Position numbers and translations under genes: made by a program
NCBI GenBank assembly: GCA_019022495.1
Contig: JAFEKR010000009.1
Span: 1-64,000, forward strand
Reading direction: 5' to 3'
Length of the DNA stretch: 64,000 nucleotides
DNA from: Epichloe hybrida
Lineage: Eukaryota > Ascomycota > Sordariomycetes > Hypocreales > Clavicipitaceae
Notes under the pieces: generated by a model
Seen by the model: only the letters and a program-made list of their open reading frames with translations
Database searches by the model: none
What the model was told of the DNA's origin: nothing
In this document: positions 1 through 10,804 of the stretch, in pieces
How the letters are laid out: each line of letters begins with the position of its first letter
How positions within the stretch are numbered: the stretch's first letter is position 1

Positions 1-1412
1 GAGGAGCGACAATTCTACAAACCTTGTTGGGCGGTGGTGCAAAAAGGCCAACAGAGCAGGGTGTGCTAATAGTAATAACAAGGTTGATACAGAGTGTGCA
101 CGAAACCAAACTTACTCATCCATCGTGTTGACTCGGTGGAATTTAAACTTTGCAGGTGATGCACCTCCAATGGTCAAGGACGAAAACCGTGCACATGCAA
201 CATGAGCATGTCTTTGATCAAGTTTAGCAAGAACCCGACTGCGCGGCGTCGGGAGCCGGGCTTTTCTTTTAATTTGCATCGGGGGTTTTTGCCAACGACT
301 TGATTGCTTTTTCCCACCGGCCAGTCCATGAAGGGAGGGGGGGGGGGGTGTCTTGGTTAGCGAGCCGTCATCCATCGGCCCCTCCCCTTCCCTTGCCCTC
401 GGCGGGCGTGTCGCCAACGAAAGCGTGGCCGCCCCACGACGCCCCCGCGACCCGATGATGGACATTCTCGCAAACCTTCGGACCCCCAATTACTCGTAAC
501 CAAGGTTTGACAATAGCTAATAATCACAGTTGCATTCTCTGATCCAGCGCCTTGGCCCGACGTTGCGGTGGCGTTGTGGGAACCGCCACGGAGAGTACAA
601 CTTGCGAAGACTTATTTTACGGGCTACTCGTTAGGGCTCTCTCTTGCTTCCATCTTCGTCAGCCGCATGTACGTCGGGCGTCGGCACATGATGATCCCTA
701 TGGCCATCGTGTGCCAGTGAGGTTCATCTATAAAGGATACGGCGCTTGCTCCAGATTCCTGCAGCAACCTGACTTGTCCCGCGCATCTGCAGACTGCAGC
801 CATCCCATCCTTGTCTTATTACCCATCCACGCCTCCAAGCCAAGCCAATTCAAGACGCGACACGACACGACACGACACGGCACAACACGACAGGTTTCTC
901 GTTTGACCTAATTTCGAACCGAGCCGGGTTCCAGCCGCCGTCTGCGAGAGCCCCTCCATCCCCAAGAGGAACAGACTGCACAAAGAAAGAGGGAAATTCT
1001 CCAAACGTAAAGAACCAAAAGCAAGGCTTTGGTGTTCACGTTTGATCTCCACGGACTTGTCAAAGAGGTTTGCGTCAAGCAAATAAATAAACACACCCAC
1101 CCCCTGGTCTCTTGTCGACCAAACAAACTTTTCGATCAGACACCGCTTCATTAGCAAGGAGTCATATTACCAGGTCCTTGCTCTCCATCACTTTGCCCAC
1201 CCTTGCTTAGACATCTCATTTACCCTTTTGGTCCCACAAGACCAAGTCTTGTCCTCCCTTCACCCACAAGTATATACATGAGCGGCTCTCCCACCATTTC
1301 GACTTGCCCCTCTCTAAATATGTTGTTGTCCGTCGCCTCTCAAGATATCCTTCACCATCATCACCAACAACACCTACCTCATCATCAGGCACACTACACA
1401 TTCTACCGCGCA
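1..1412. other. Gene-free left end, promoter side of the small protein
   Basis: I see no convincing gene here. Open frames on both strands are short, of low complexity and resemble no family I know. A run of nine G lies near 345, and an ACACG pentamer repeats several times between about 857 and 890. The stretch just before 1413 is rich in C/T and CAC/CAT, as in fungal 5' leaders. The segment probably holds the promoter and 5' UTR of the small gene starting at 1413. Confidence 0.5.
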
Positions 1413-1736
1413 ATGCCTCACCGCGAAGACACGCCCATTGGCAGCCTAGCCACGAGTGGTGGCACGACGCCGGCACCCAGCAAGACGTCCGATGCTGCTG
1501 TCGGCCAAGCACTCGAGATCGCTCGGGAGAGCCCCGACGGTGCCTCGGATCCCACCGTCAGCAAGATCCTCGAACACTCATTATCTCAGATCTGGGGCAA
1601 AGTGCAACATCATCCCAACTCGTACGTCATGAGCCGGGAAGAGTTTGCCGTCTTCAACTTCTTCCAATACCGGTTCGTCGGGGACAAGAACGCCATTGCC
1701 GCGAGAAGGCGTTACTGGGACCATTGCCGTGCCTAG
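1413..1736 (+). CDS. Small conserved fungal protein of unknown function
   Basis: This is a 107-residue open frame. The first half is low-complexity, Ser/Thr/Gly/Pro-rich and probably disordered. The last 60 residues look like a folded conserved module, with motifs SKILE, IWGKVQ, YVMSREEFAVFN and a final ARRRYWDH. I recognise this ending as typical of small uncharacterised proteins in many ascomycetes, but know no function. The ATG at 1413 is preferred. In-frame ATGs at 1203 and 1278 would add a His/Gln-rich stretch that looks like translated leader. There is no signal peptide or membrane segment. It stands alone, far from neighbours. It could still be a fragment of a longer spliced gene. Confidence 0.6.
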   Translation: MPHREDTPIGSLATSGGTTPAPSKTSDAAVGQALEIARESPDGASDPTVSKILEHSLSQIWGKVQHHPNSYVMSREEFAVFNFFQYRFVGDKNAIAARRRYWDHCRA

Positions 1737-3331
1737 TGAATTCGCGCACATGATATCAGTCGCGAAGGCGGCTCTTAATATTTTTTTTCTTCCCCTCTCT
1801 TTATTCAGCCCGGTTCACTCTTCCCCCCTGTCCTCCCACAATGGGATGATGGCTGGCTCTTGTCATTTCCGCCGACACGATACCCTACTAGTCATGTAAT
1901 GTCATGTCATGTCGGCGTGCGCCTCTGACGGGTGGCGTCATGAAACGGATCATCAAAAGTCAAGGACCCCCCCCCACAACGGGTGGCTGGCGTTAGGGTT
2001 TTCAATTCCCTTCAGCCTGCCTCATGAGCCCTTGGAAAGAGAAGCCACAGTGGCCAGACTTTCATAGTTCTTCACGCATTACGGAGCTGTGCGGCCGGTG
2101 CAATCACGGGCTGGATTCAAATGGCACACGCCGCATTCTAGGCGGGGCTCAGCTGGCTCAACTGGCTTAATTGGAGCAGGTGCAGGACCGGCACTGCAAC
2201 TGGCATCCGCATCCGCATCCGCATCCGCATCCGCGATACATACATAGGCATCGTCCAAATGATGTATGCGGCGCAAGACGCAGGTATTGATGAATGAGTC
2301 GACCTGGACTGCAGGCCACGACGCACTCGCAGAAGCGATGGAGAGATGGAGAGATGGAGAGATGGCGACGGGGTCCACATAAGCAGGAAGGAGACGGAGA
2401 CCCATGTTAAGAGATGTGAAAATGCGCAACTCAATTTTACCTGTACATATCCCTCTCGGCGTCACACCACATATATATTATACTTTCTGCATACTCCGTA
2501 CACACACGACTTAAACTCTGCCACCACAACTCTGTTCCGCACCGAGTGCATTGAATGTCTCTGACTCCGTGACCAGGCCAGGCCAGCCTGTGCGGAGTAT
2601 GGGTTGCAACTCAAAATCCGCGCCTGGCCCGCTCGCAAACCCAAACTGTGAGTCTGTGCCGGCTTCAATCCGCATCAGACGTCTCTAGGAGCATCCGTCC
2701 CGAGCGGGGCGTCAGTGTGAGGCCGACGACGCTGCCTTGGTCTTGGTCCATCTGTTGTTCTGTGTACAGAACGAGGGGCCACCATTCGTAATGACGTGCA
2801 TCGATCGAGTGCATCAAGTCGCAGGGAGAAGAAGCACGAGATGTATTGTTGCCGGCTCCATGCATGTGCTCTCTGCTGCGATGCGTGCGTGGTGGAAAGC
2901 GCCCGCTGCGATGGATGACGAGCCGATCCTCTGAGACTGAGATGCTGGAGCTTGCTGGAATGCCTAGTAAATGCCCCCTGTCTGGAGAGCATGACAAGGC
3001 ATGTAACACGAGGCGGGCCGGTCCATTGAATCTGCGATGGGCCTCTCTGCTTGACCTCGAAGCCTCGTCGATGGCCATTGATTGCTGGGTTCAAACTCAA
3101 AAGTACACAAGGTGTTGCCTTGGCGTTGCCGGAGTGGTCTGGGGCGGTGTGTTGCAGCTTCCGTTCCCCTCAGATTACGTGAGGGCGCGTACGGCGCGTA
3201 CTAGTGTGTAATTCTTCTTCTCCTACCAGCCTTTTGATCATGTTGCAGTCTACAATGCGATGAACTAGATCTTGACCCGACACCCCTCCTTCCTCTCCGT
3301 CAGCTACTCGGTCGGTCCGTCAGGTAACACT
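1737..3331. other. Gene-free region with simple repeats
   Basis: I find no supported gene. A GCATCC hexamer is repeated five times at 2203-2234, a GAGAGATG octamer three times at about 2340-2363, and a TGTCA/CATG repeat near 1895-1915. The 9-mer TACTCCGTA occurs at 2492-2500 (see findings). A run of ten C lies near 1970. Open frames on both strands between 2079 and 3211 are repeat-driven or overlap one another and look like no protein family. Confidence 0.5.
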
Positions 3332-5906
3332 ATGCGAAACGTTGTGCGGAGCGCGTTCCTGGTGGCTCTCGACTTGGTCACCGCAGAGCTGCTGGTCGGG
3401 AGACCGGCTGCGCAGGAGCTTTTGCTGCGCACGTCTAGAGATGATGCACGAGGTTATCCTACTGAGCCGCTGCAATGTCTTGAGGTGACTAGCCCTGTGT
3501 TGTCGTCTTGCGGTCTGGTTGACGGCAATGAGCTTCTTGGGGACCCGCGGGGTGGTGAGGAGGAAAGAGAGTCGTGCGTGGTGACGCTGATGGAGCATGT
3601 GTTTGCGAATAGCTACGGTCAGCCGTTTGTTGGTAAGATGAAAAAAAAAGCCCATCTCCGTACTCTTCTTCTTGTCTTTGCTCAGTATAGTGCAGATGAG
3701 AGATGATGAACGAAATCCTGTTGTCGTGTGCTATTTTTTTGGCTGACATGTTTGCTATTGATGTGCTGTGCTAGCCAACTATGTTCCTCCAGTGGCAACA
3801 TCCTGCTCTCTTGCATCGAGCTTCAACCGGGTCGCTGTCAATCTTACCGTCGTCTCAGAGGGCCGTCAGTTTGACCGCTTAGCTACCATGTGGCTCAATG
3901 ACATCGAAGTCTGGAGGACGTCGACGGCTGAGCCAAAACCCCGCCCAGGTATTTCGTGGACCTACTGGAAGGACATGACAAATTACATTGCTCTTTGGAA
4001 ACAACCTCAGCAACTCATATTCGATCTCGGCAACGCTGTCGACGACAAGTATACCGGATCGTTCAATGCCACGCTCACAGCAACTTTTTTCAGAGACAAG
4101 GCCAACCAGACTGGTGACACCGGTCCGCTTGCCACCCCCGCAGATCAGATCTTGGCCATATCCGCCGGCAGGGCAAAGTCTAATGCCGGAAGCGCTTGGA
4201 CGTACCCAGACGAGAGGGCTTCAGCGTCTGTCTCATTGCCTCGCAACATCAAACGTGCGGTTTTGTCCATTGCCGCCACGGGCCAGTCTGACGAAGAATT
4301 CTGGTGGTCCAATGTGCCCGAAGAGTCCAAAGACACGTTCAAGGGTATTTCGTGGACCTACTGGAAGGACATGACAAATTACATTGCTCGGAAACAACCT
4401 CAGCAACTCATATTCGATCTCGGCAACGCTGTCGACGACAAGTATACCGGATCGTTCAATGCCACGCTCACAGCAACTTTTTTCAGAGACAAGGCCAACC
4501 AGACTGGTGACACCGGTCCGCTTGCCACCCCCGCAGATCAGATCTTGGCCATATCCGCCGGCAGGGCAAAGTCTAATGCCGGAAGCGCTTGGACGTACCC
4601 AGACGAGAGGGCTTCAGCGTCTGTCTCATTGCCTCGCAACATCAAACGTGCGGTTTTGTCCATTGCCGCCACGGGCCAGTCTGACGAAGAATTCTGGTGG
4701 TCCAATGTGCCCGAAGAGTCCAAAGACACGTTCAAGGGCCCCACGTTGCCGGGCAAGAGTTCGTTCCGCGAGGTACGGTTGTTCATTGATGGAAAGATTG
4801 CGGGCCTTTCATGGCCTTTCCCCGTCGTGTTCACCGGGGGCATCTCGCCACCTTTGCATAGGCCGATCGCGGGCCCGCAAGCATTCGATCTTCGGGAGCA
4901 GGAAATTGACATCACGCCCTGGCTCGGTATCCTCTGCGACGGAACCCCCCATGTTTTCAGCATGCACGTGGTCGGTGCGAACGATGCCGTGGTGAATCGA
5001 TACTGGCTACTTTCCGGCAAGATCTTTGTCTGGCTAGTAGATGATGAGAAGCCGGGACATGTCACAAGAGGACCCGCCCCCAGCATCTTCATGAACAAGC
5101 CCAGATTCGAATCACATGATGAGTCTGTTCGGGGCAAGTACGTGCGATACGACCAGAGCATTGGGCGCAATTTGGAAATCAAGGCCAAGATCAACGCGGG
5201 GTCCGGCGAGGTTGATGCTTCCTGGACGCAGACATTCACAATGAGCAACCGAGGAACCGTGCTGGACTCTGGCAACGTTCAAAACGTCACAGCCTCCTAC
5301 GAGGGTCGCGACTTGGCAACAAACAACGGCACCAGGGTCTTCTGCGCGAGCTATTCTTATCCCATCCTGTCTAGCTTCAGGCAGACTGCACCAGACGGCA
5401 ACTACAGTCTGACGCTGGATGCCAACTTGACGCAGTCCATGGGCTTGACCGTGACGGGGAAAGCAGTCTTCCCCAACGGATTGGAAGCATTCATTCCCTT
5501 TTTGAAAGGCAAAGTAAGCGGGGCGAGCATCACTACGACCAAGACCGGGAGTGCATTCTTTTGGCAGAAGGATGGTGGCAAAACGAGCGGGGGCTTCGGC
5601 AGCAGTCGTCAACATTATGTGCTGGCGTCGTTGGAGGACGATTTGCCCGACAAGACGAGCTCTACGGGTGCGGGTGCGGGTACCCAACTCTACCGGCGAG
5701 ACATCAGCGTGGTCAATGAGACGACGACGCACGACGCTCGGTGGGCATACGGGTTGGACTTGGCGGCGATATCAACCCAGGCCAGCAGCAAGCCTGGGCC
5801 CGCCACGCACGACGACAATGACGGCCGGCCGGGTGCATTTGCTGCGAGGTTTGTGCGAGGACGGCCGGGGAGTCTTGGTCGTCGTGTAAGCGGCCCTGTG
5901 GAGTGA
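3332..5906 (+). CDS. Secreted PNGase A-type peptide N-glycanase with internal duplication
   Basis: Two exons (3332..3632 and 3775..5906; intron with GTAAG donor and CTAG acceptor) give 810 residues. The product resembles peptide-N4-(N-acetyl-beta-glucosaminyl) asparagine amidase A, which removes N-glycans from glycoproteins. Family landmarks are a hydrophobic N-terminus consistent with a signal peptide, HVFANSYGQPFV spanning into the second exon, GRQFDRLATMWLNDIEVWRTSTAEP, WTYWKDMTNYIALWKQPQ, IFDLGN, a FREV-FIDG stretch followed by WPFPVVFTGG, and FDLREQEIDITP. The block from GISWTYW to DTFKG (residues about 159-290) is repeated immediately as residues about 291-421, in frame and nearly identical. 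Family members have one copy, so the expected length is about 680. An ATG at 3272 would add 20 residues. The duplication may impair the enzyme or be an assembly artefact. Confidence 0.85.
3948..4738 (+). repeat. Tandem direct duplication (396 + 393 bp) inside the PNGase A gene
   Basis: Copy 1 runs from about 3948 to 4343 and copy 2 from about 4344 to 4736. By eye the only difference is three bases (TTT) missing from copy 2 in the LWKQP region, so reading stays open. Both copies end with the same TTCAAGGG. There are no C-to-T changes, so the duplication has not been hit by RIP. Its unit length is just under the roughly 400 bp usually needed to trigger RIP. Confidence 0.95.
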
Positions 5907-6872
5907 ACGACATGCCGCGAGCAAAGGCCGAATCAACACGGAGATCAAGTGGCCGAGGTCCGTCGAAGTCGTCTCGGGGTCGGCCAAGTCGAAACTCGGA
6001 AACGGGGCGAGGATGCAGCGTCGAGCAAAGCTTCCTGGGGCCCGTTACCAGTCATCATGTTTTGCGCAATCGACACCGTTGGCTTACGCATGAGGACGCT
6101 CAATAAGTCGCGCGTGTATGTGTGTCCCGTATGCAAAGCATCGGGTCTCATGACAGAAATTTGATTGGATAGTGGTGTCTCGTGGCAAGGCAGCGATCAG
6201 AGTGAAGGAGCCATTCTTGAACTCTGTTGGCTCTGTGGAAAGGCAAAGCGCTTTGAAGATTTAGACTTTTACTGCATCACTTTTTGTTCTGGTGCTATCG
6301 AGTGAAACAATAGAGCCGGCCGTCGTTGAAATACGGAGCGGGGGAGAAAGGGGGGGTTTATCAAATCGCGAGAGCAAGCAAGGTTCAAGAGGGGCAAAGT
6401 TTGTCCTTTGACACGGCGAGAATTTTGTCTTTGCCGAGTGGAGCACGGCCGCTGGTTTGCATTTTATTCAAAATAAGCTTTCACACAGGGCGTGTCTGTA
6501 GGGAAATTAGGGTTCTCGCCCGAATGTCGGGGGCGTGTTTTTGTCGGGAAAACACAAGGGCGGATTCGGCCATGACCGAGGGTGGCTTCCTTCTCTTTTA
6601 TTTTCATTTTTACATGTATTTCAAGTTCTGCGTGTCAATGGGTTCACACGAGCCCGTGGCGTGCTTCCGGACCGGCGAGGTCCATTTTGGCGGGGAAACT
6701 TGTCTGAAGCGAAACGGCGGTTTGAAGACCCCGAATGGCCGAATGGGGAATGGGGAGTCCCCCGTTTCCTTCCTTCCCGAGGAACAAAGATAACGACAAC
6801 AAAAAGCAGTCAATGGTGACGAGGAAACACTCGCAAGAATCAATCAGATGCCAGCATTATTGACCGATACTT
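5907..6872. other. Gene-free region downstream of the PNGase A gene
   Basis: This holds the 3' flank of the amidase gene and then G-rich, purine-rich sequence. Open frames at 6326-6843 on both strands overlap each other and show no family resemblance. No RNA gene is visible. Confidence 0.5.
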
Positions 6873-7695
6873 GACTTGTCGTGCGAGGGTGTGTCATGGA
6901 TGGGATTTCGTAGATCTGCATTGTTCTCTGGTTCGCCATCGTCTTCGGGACTAGGTCCGCAAGTCGCTTGCTTTGCGATTGGGCACGAGACTGATGGGGT
7001 GATGCATCTGACTTTGGCGGCGGCGCAGGAATAAATCCGTGTTTTCTTTTGGAAATGTTGCCGTCGGGTTTGGGGTTTGGACGAGAATCGTCTACAGGGT
7101 AACTTTAGCCTGAATGGACAAGGCATTGATGGAATGGCGTGTGTATTTCATGTTGTACGGATTACATTTTACCGAGTTCTGATCGCACATGATCCCTCGA
7201 GGCTCGGAAGCTCGGAAGCTGGGCTAGCAACGCGGGGGAGTCGCGACGGCAGAGTTGGACGTTGCAATTGGGCTGTTCCAGACGTAAAGCGATGACGCTC
7301 TCGTTGGTTCAAGGCGCTGTATTACATAATATCCCATGGCTAGACGTCGATGGCCTGTCTCCCTCTGCCTCTCATCCTTTCCCTCTCATCCTCTCCCTCT
7401 TCCCCCCCCCTCGGGTCAACCGGTGAATATTACAGTCCCACGGCCGAGAACCAATGACGACAGTGTGACTGGTAGCGGCAGAGGAAGGGCGGTGCACTGC
7501 AGTAGCGTTTCCCGGCATCGAGGGCTTGGGCTTAGGCTTCTTCCGGAGACGTGGAAAAAAACATCATGACTGACTGACCAATTCGGCGGAGCACGACCGG
7601 AAAAGTACCTAGGCAGTTGAAATCGGACAAGACGACTCAATATTACGAGGCATGATGATAGATGCAGGGGACGACTGGACAGCGACGACTTCACG
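6873..7695 (+). repeat. Non-coding direct repeat, copy A
   Basis: The copy begins with GACTTGTCGTGCGAGGG and ends with ACGACTTCACG. It matches copy B (7923-8575) along its whole length, apart from small gaps in B. It carries no convincing open frame. Point differences are few; nearly all differences are insertions or deletions. Confidence 0.9.
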
Positions 7696-7745
7696 ATGCC
7701 GACGCTGCCGGCTGCTCAGTATTAGGTAAGTACATAATAGTGCAT

Positions 7746-7792
7746 GCAGCTGGCGTGCAGGCGGCGTGCAGGCGGCGTGCAGGCGGCGGTCG
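7746..7792 (+). repeat. Short tandem repeat (GGCGTGCAGGC type)
   Basis: An 11-12 bp GC-rich unit containing GGCGTGCAGGC recurs three to four times in the 227 bp spacer between the two large repeat copies. Confidence 0.8.
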
Positions 7793-7922
7793 CTCCAACA
7801 CATCATTCATGTCACCAGCCAGACTGATCACCTCTCTCGTTGATGCTCCCTGAATAAATAAACAATTCCTCGATCGAAAAAGTACTGAAATTTGGGATTA
7901 GGAGCCGACGCTTGTGCTGCTG

Positions 7923-8575
7923 GACTTGTCGTGCGAGGGTGTGTCATGGATGATTTCGAGATCTGCATTGATTCCGCTAGGTCCGCAAGTCGCTTGCTTT
8001 GCGATTGGGCAAGACTGATGGGGTGATGCATCTGACTTTGGCGGCGGCGCAGGAATAAATCTGTTTTCTTTTGGAAATGTTGCCGTCGGGTTTGGGGTTT
8101 GGACGAGAGTCTACAGGGTAACTTTAGCCCAAGATTGATGGAATGGCTGGTATTTCATGTTGTACGGATGAGTTCTGATCGCATGATGAGGCTCGGAAGC
8201 TCGGATGGGCTAGCAACGCGGGGGAGTCGCGACGGCAGAGTTGGACGTTGCAATTGGGCTGTTCCAGACGTAAAGCGATGACGACGATCGATGGGTTTCC
8301 TCCCCGGGTCAACCGGTCAGACGGCCGAGAACCAATGACGACAGTGTGACTGGTAGCGGCAGAGGAAGGGCGGTGCACTGCAGTAGCGTTTCCCGGCATC
8401 GAGGGCTTGGGCTTAGGCTCTTCCGGAGACGTGGAAAAAAACATCATGACTGACTGACCAATTCGGCGGAGCACGACCGGAAAAGTACCTAGGCAGTTGA
8501 AATCGGACAAGACGACTCAATATTACGAGGCATGATGATAGATGCAGGGGACGACTGGACAGCGACGACTTCACG
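7923..8575 (+). repeat. Non-coding direct repeat, copy B (shortened)
   Basis: This is the second copy of the 6873-7695 segment. It is about 170 bp shorter because of many separate small deletions, from 1-2 bp to stretches such as the CT-rich block corresponding to about 7300-7400. It ends 78 bp before the first methionine of the MARVEL remnant. The duplication therefore appears to have replaced the 5' part of that gene. Confidence 0.9.
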
Positions 8576-8652
8576 GCCGAGAGTCGTGGCAGCCCAGAGA
8601 AAGTTGGCAAGAAAGCCGGTTGCCTCGCATCATTTCCGGCCGCGCCATCATC

Positions 8653-8955
8653 ATGCTGCCTTTGGACGCCTTGGTCACTCTCTTCACCTTTATCGATGCC
8701 ATCGTCTTGGCCGCCAAGCTGCGCGCCCCCAATTGCGGCAATATCAATCCCTCGTCTCTCCCCGACAACTGGATCGGCTACGGCTCCAGTGACACCGAGA
8801 AGCGTTGCCGTGAGATCCAGGCCAGCACCGCCTTCATGTGGTTCCTCTTCGCCTGCTCCGCCGTTGCCCTGTTCTTCTCCGCCAAGGAAGCTCGCGGTGG
8901 CCTCGGCGGTTCCATCCGCACCGGTAGGCCCAACATGTCCCAGGTCGGCGTCTAA
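8653..8955 (+). pseudogene. 3' remnant of a MARVEL-domain membrane protein gene
   Basis: The 100 readable codons match the second half of fungal MARVEL/membrane-associating-domain proteins of about 160-180 residues. A hydrophobic helix (LDALVTLFTFIDAIVLAAKL) is followed by a Cys-containing loop ending KRCREIQASTAF, then a second helix (MWFLFACSAVALFF) and a tail ending PNMSQV, which I recognise from this family. The expected first two helices are not encoded in any upstream frame. The sequence directly before is repeat copy B (ends 8575). The open frame continues a few codons upstream, so it may be a last exon whose partners were lost. Less likely, distant exons exist. Confidence 0.6.
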
Positions 8956-9697
8956 ATGGACTGTCTCCCGAGTAATACCCCCTTCGGGAGCAGTCGGGAT
9001 CATCGCATGACAGAACCTTGCCTTTCTGTGTTTGCCATGTCCTGCGTCTTGTACCAACCGACTTTTCCCGGATCTGATGTTAATATGATTTTGTCTTTTA
9101 TTCAGGCGTCTAATGGTCACCCACCCAATCATTCGAAGAAAGATGCGGCATGCGCGACGGGCAAGAGAAGATCGGTGTTGTAATTCAATGGGCGCTGGCG
9201 CCGGCGCCTTTTAGGCATCAAGCCATTGTCGCGAAGGCCTGAGACTCAAGCGATGTAATTACTCAACGTGACGACACAACCTCCGCCTGGGTCGAGTGTC
9301 ACGGTCTTGAGCCATGCGAAATTATGACGGAGAGGAGTTTATGGGTTTCATGACGTATTGGAAATATTGTGTTTCATCATATTGTGTATACCAAACTTAA
9401 TACAGGCGACGTCGCTGCCGTGGTGTTGGCAAATAATGGGCAGACATTAGATTTTCATGAATTGCGACTACTTGTTCATCACATTCTCCAATCCACCAAC
9501 GCGACTCGACGATGTAGCAGCTGAGGTAAGTTTACATAAAATGTGCCAGACGGTAGATGCGATCAAATGCCAAATTATACACAATGTCTTTGCAAGTGCG
9601 AGCCGCAGTCTAGCCTGCTCAAATACGCGCGCTCTCCGGTCTTCTTCTCCTCCCTCGATCCGTTGCGCATCTCGTCAAATGCCAAACGGAGTCCATT
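8956..9697. other. Intergenic region
   Basis: This is the 3' flank of the MARVEL remnant and of the minus-strand Mim2-like gene. I see no supported gene or RNA. Sequence from 9340 onwards is moderately AT-rich. Confidence 0.5.
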
Positions 9698-10183
9698 CTA
9701 TAATGTAGCAGCTGTTCCTGCTATGCCAACAGCCTTGAATTTCTTCTTGTCCGTCCACCGCACCTCGACATCGTGCATCCATTCCATGTACCGCGACCAA
9801 CCTACTTCAAGTTAGCAACCTCCATAGTCAATATTGAACGATGCGACCAGCAACAAAGGCAAGACAAGGCCATAGTAGTAGTAGCGTCGTAGGGAGTGGA
9901 GAAGAAAAGAAAAGACGAGGAAGTAACTGTTTGACGTACTCCAATACGCGAATTTTCTGCCAAAGTATTTGCCTATCCAGGGCACAATCATCATGGTCAG
10001 CAGGAGTTGCAGCTGCTCGAGCGAACGCTCCCACTCGGCTTGGGCATCCGAGTCGGCCTCGGAGTAGACATCGCTGGACGCGGATACTGATGTAGAAGGG
10101 AGCGAGTCGAGATCGTCCTCTTTCTCATCGTAATGGAGATCGACGAGGGAGTCGGCGGCTGGCATGGCGGACAGTGGAGGCAA
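9698..10183 (-). CDS. mim2: Mim2-like mitochondrial outer-membrane import protein
   Basis: Two exons (complement of 9940..10183 and 9698..9801, donor GTACGT, acceptor GTAG) give 115 residues. An acidic, Ser-rich N-terminus is followed by EWERSLEQLQLLLTMMIVPWIGKYFGRKFAYW, a membrane-spanning segment ending in a basic patch. Exon 2 adds SRYMEWMHDVEV and a short Lys-rich tail. This fits the small Mim2 family, which with Mim1 inserts alpha-helical proteins into the mitochondrial outer membrane. The unspliced frame continues into low-complexity residues, whereas the spliced form restores the family ending. Assignment rests on recalled family pattern. The gene is transcribed away from eIF2-beta across a 621 bp divergent region. 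Confidence 0.7.
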
Positions 10184-10804
10184 GGATGGCGAGTACGCTC
10201 AGGGCAGTCGAAACATCGGCCAGAGTGATGTGGTTATCATCAAGGAACGCACAAGATCGACCAGCGACGACGTAATGCTGCACGCTTGTATTTCCAGGAT
10301 CCAAGATGCTGCGATGCTCCTCCCAAGGCATGTGGCCCCCAGCTCGTGATTGGTTGCTGCTTAACGTAATGGGCATCGCTTTTGCTGGACGACGGGGACA
10401 ACAGCAACAAGTGGTGCTCCCACGTGCCGAGTCACGTGCCTGGGCGACGAGCCGGCTTGTCACAAGGCTTGAGCATACCCTGCCACGACGGACAAACGGG
10501 TAGCATGGAGTGAATGGTCCGACGAACTCGGCTGCTCTTGCGCTTTCTCTTTTGTCTTATTCAACATCGGCTACGCCAACCTCTACTTGGAGGGCTATAT
10601 TTGAAGCAGGTTCCCGGGGAACCACGATTGCGAATTTGCTTCGGACCGCCTGCATCCATCGTTGCGAGTCTTGGTTCGGGACCAGATTTCAAACTACGCC
10701 ACCGGCACATACTCCCTTTATTTTACACCACTACTGGACTTGCGAGAGAAGGACTGGTCGAGGGAAAAGCGACGCATTGGGACAGAAATACTGGGGCTTC
10801 CATC
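10184..10804. promoter_or_regulatory. Divergent promoter region between the Mim2-like gene and eIF2-beta
   Basis: The two flanking genes point away from each other, so this 621 bp must hold both promoters and 5' leaders. No clear TATA box stands out. Overlapping open frames at 10125-10463 and 10510-11109 look like translated leader and intron rather than genes. Confidence 0.55.

Noticed and set aside
2203..2234. GCATCC repeat as a coding Asp-Ala repeat (minus-strand frame)
   Set aside because: The frame depends wholly on a simple repeat and has no conserved flanks.
4538..5732. Long minus-strand frames opposite the PNGase A gene
   Set aside because: They are complementary shadows of a clearly coding plus-strand gene and are partly duplicated by the tandem repeat.
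8413..9132. 239-residue minus-strand open frame
   Set aside because: It runs antisense through repeat copy B and the MARVEL remnant; composition is that of a shadow frame and it matches no family.
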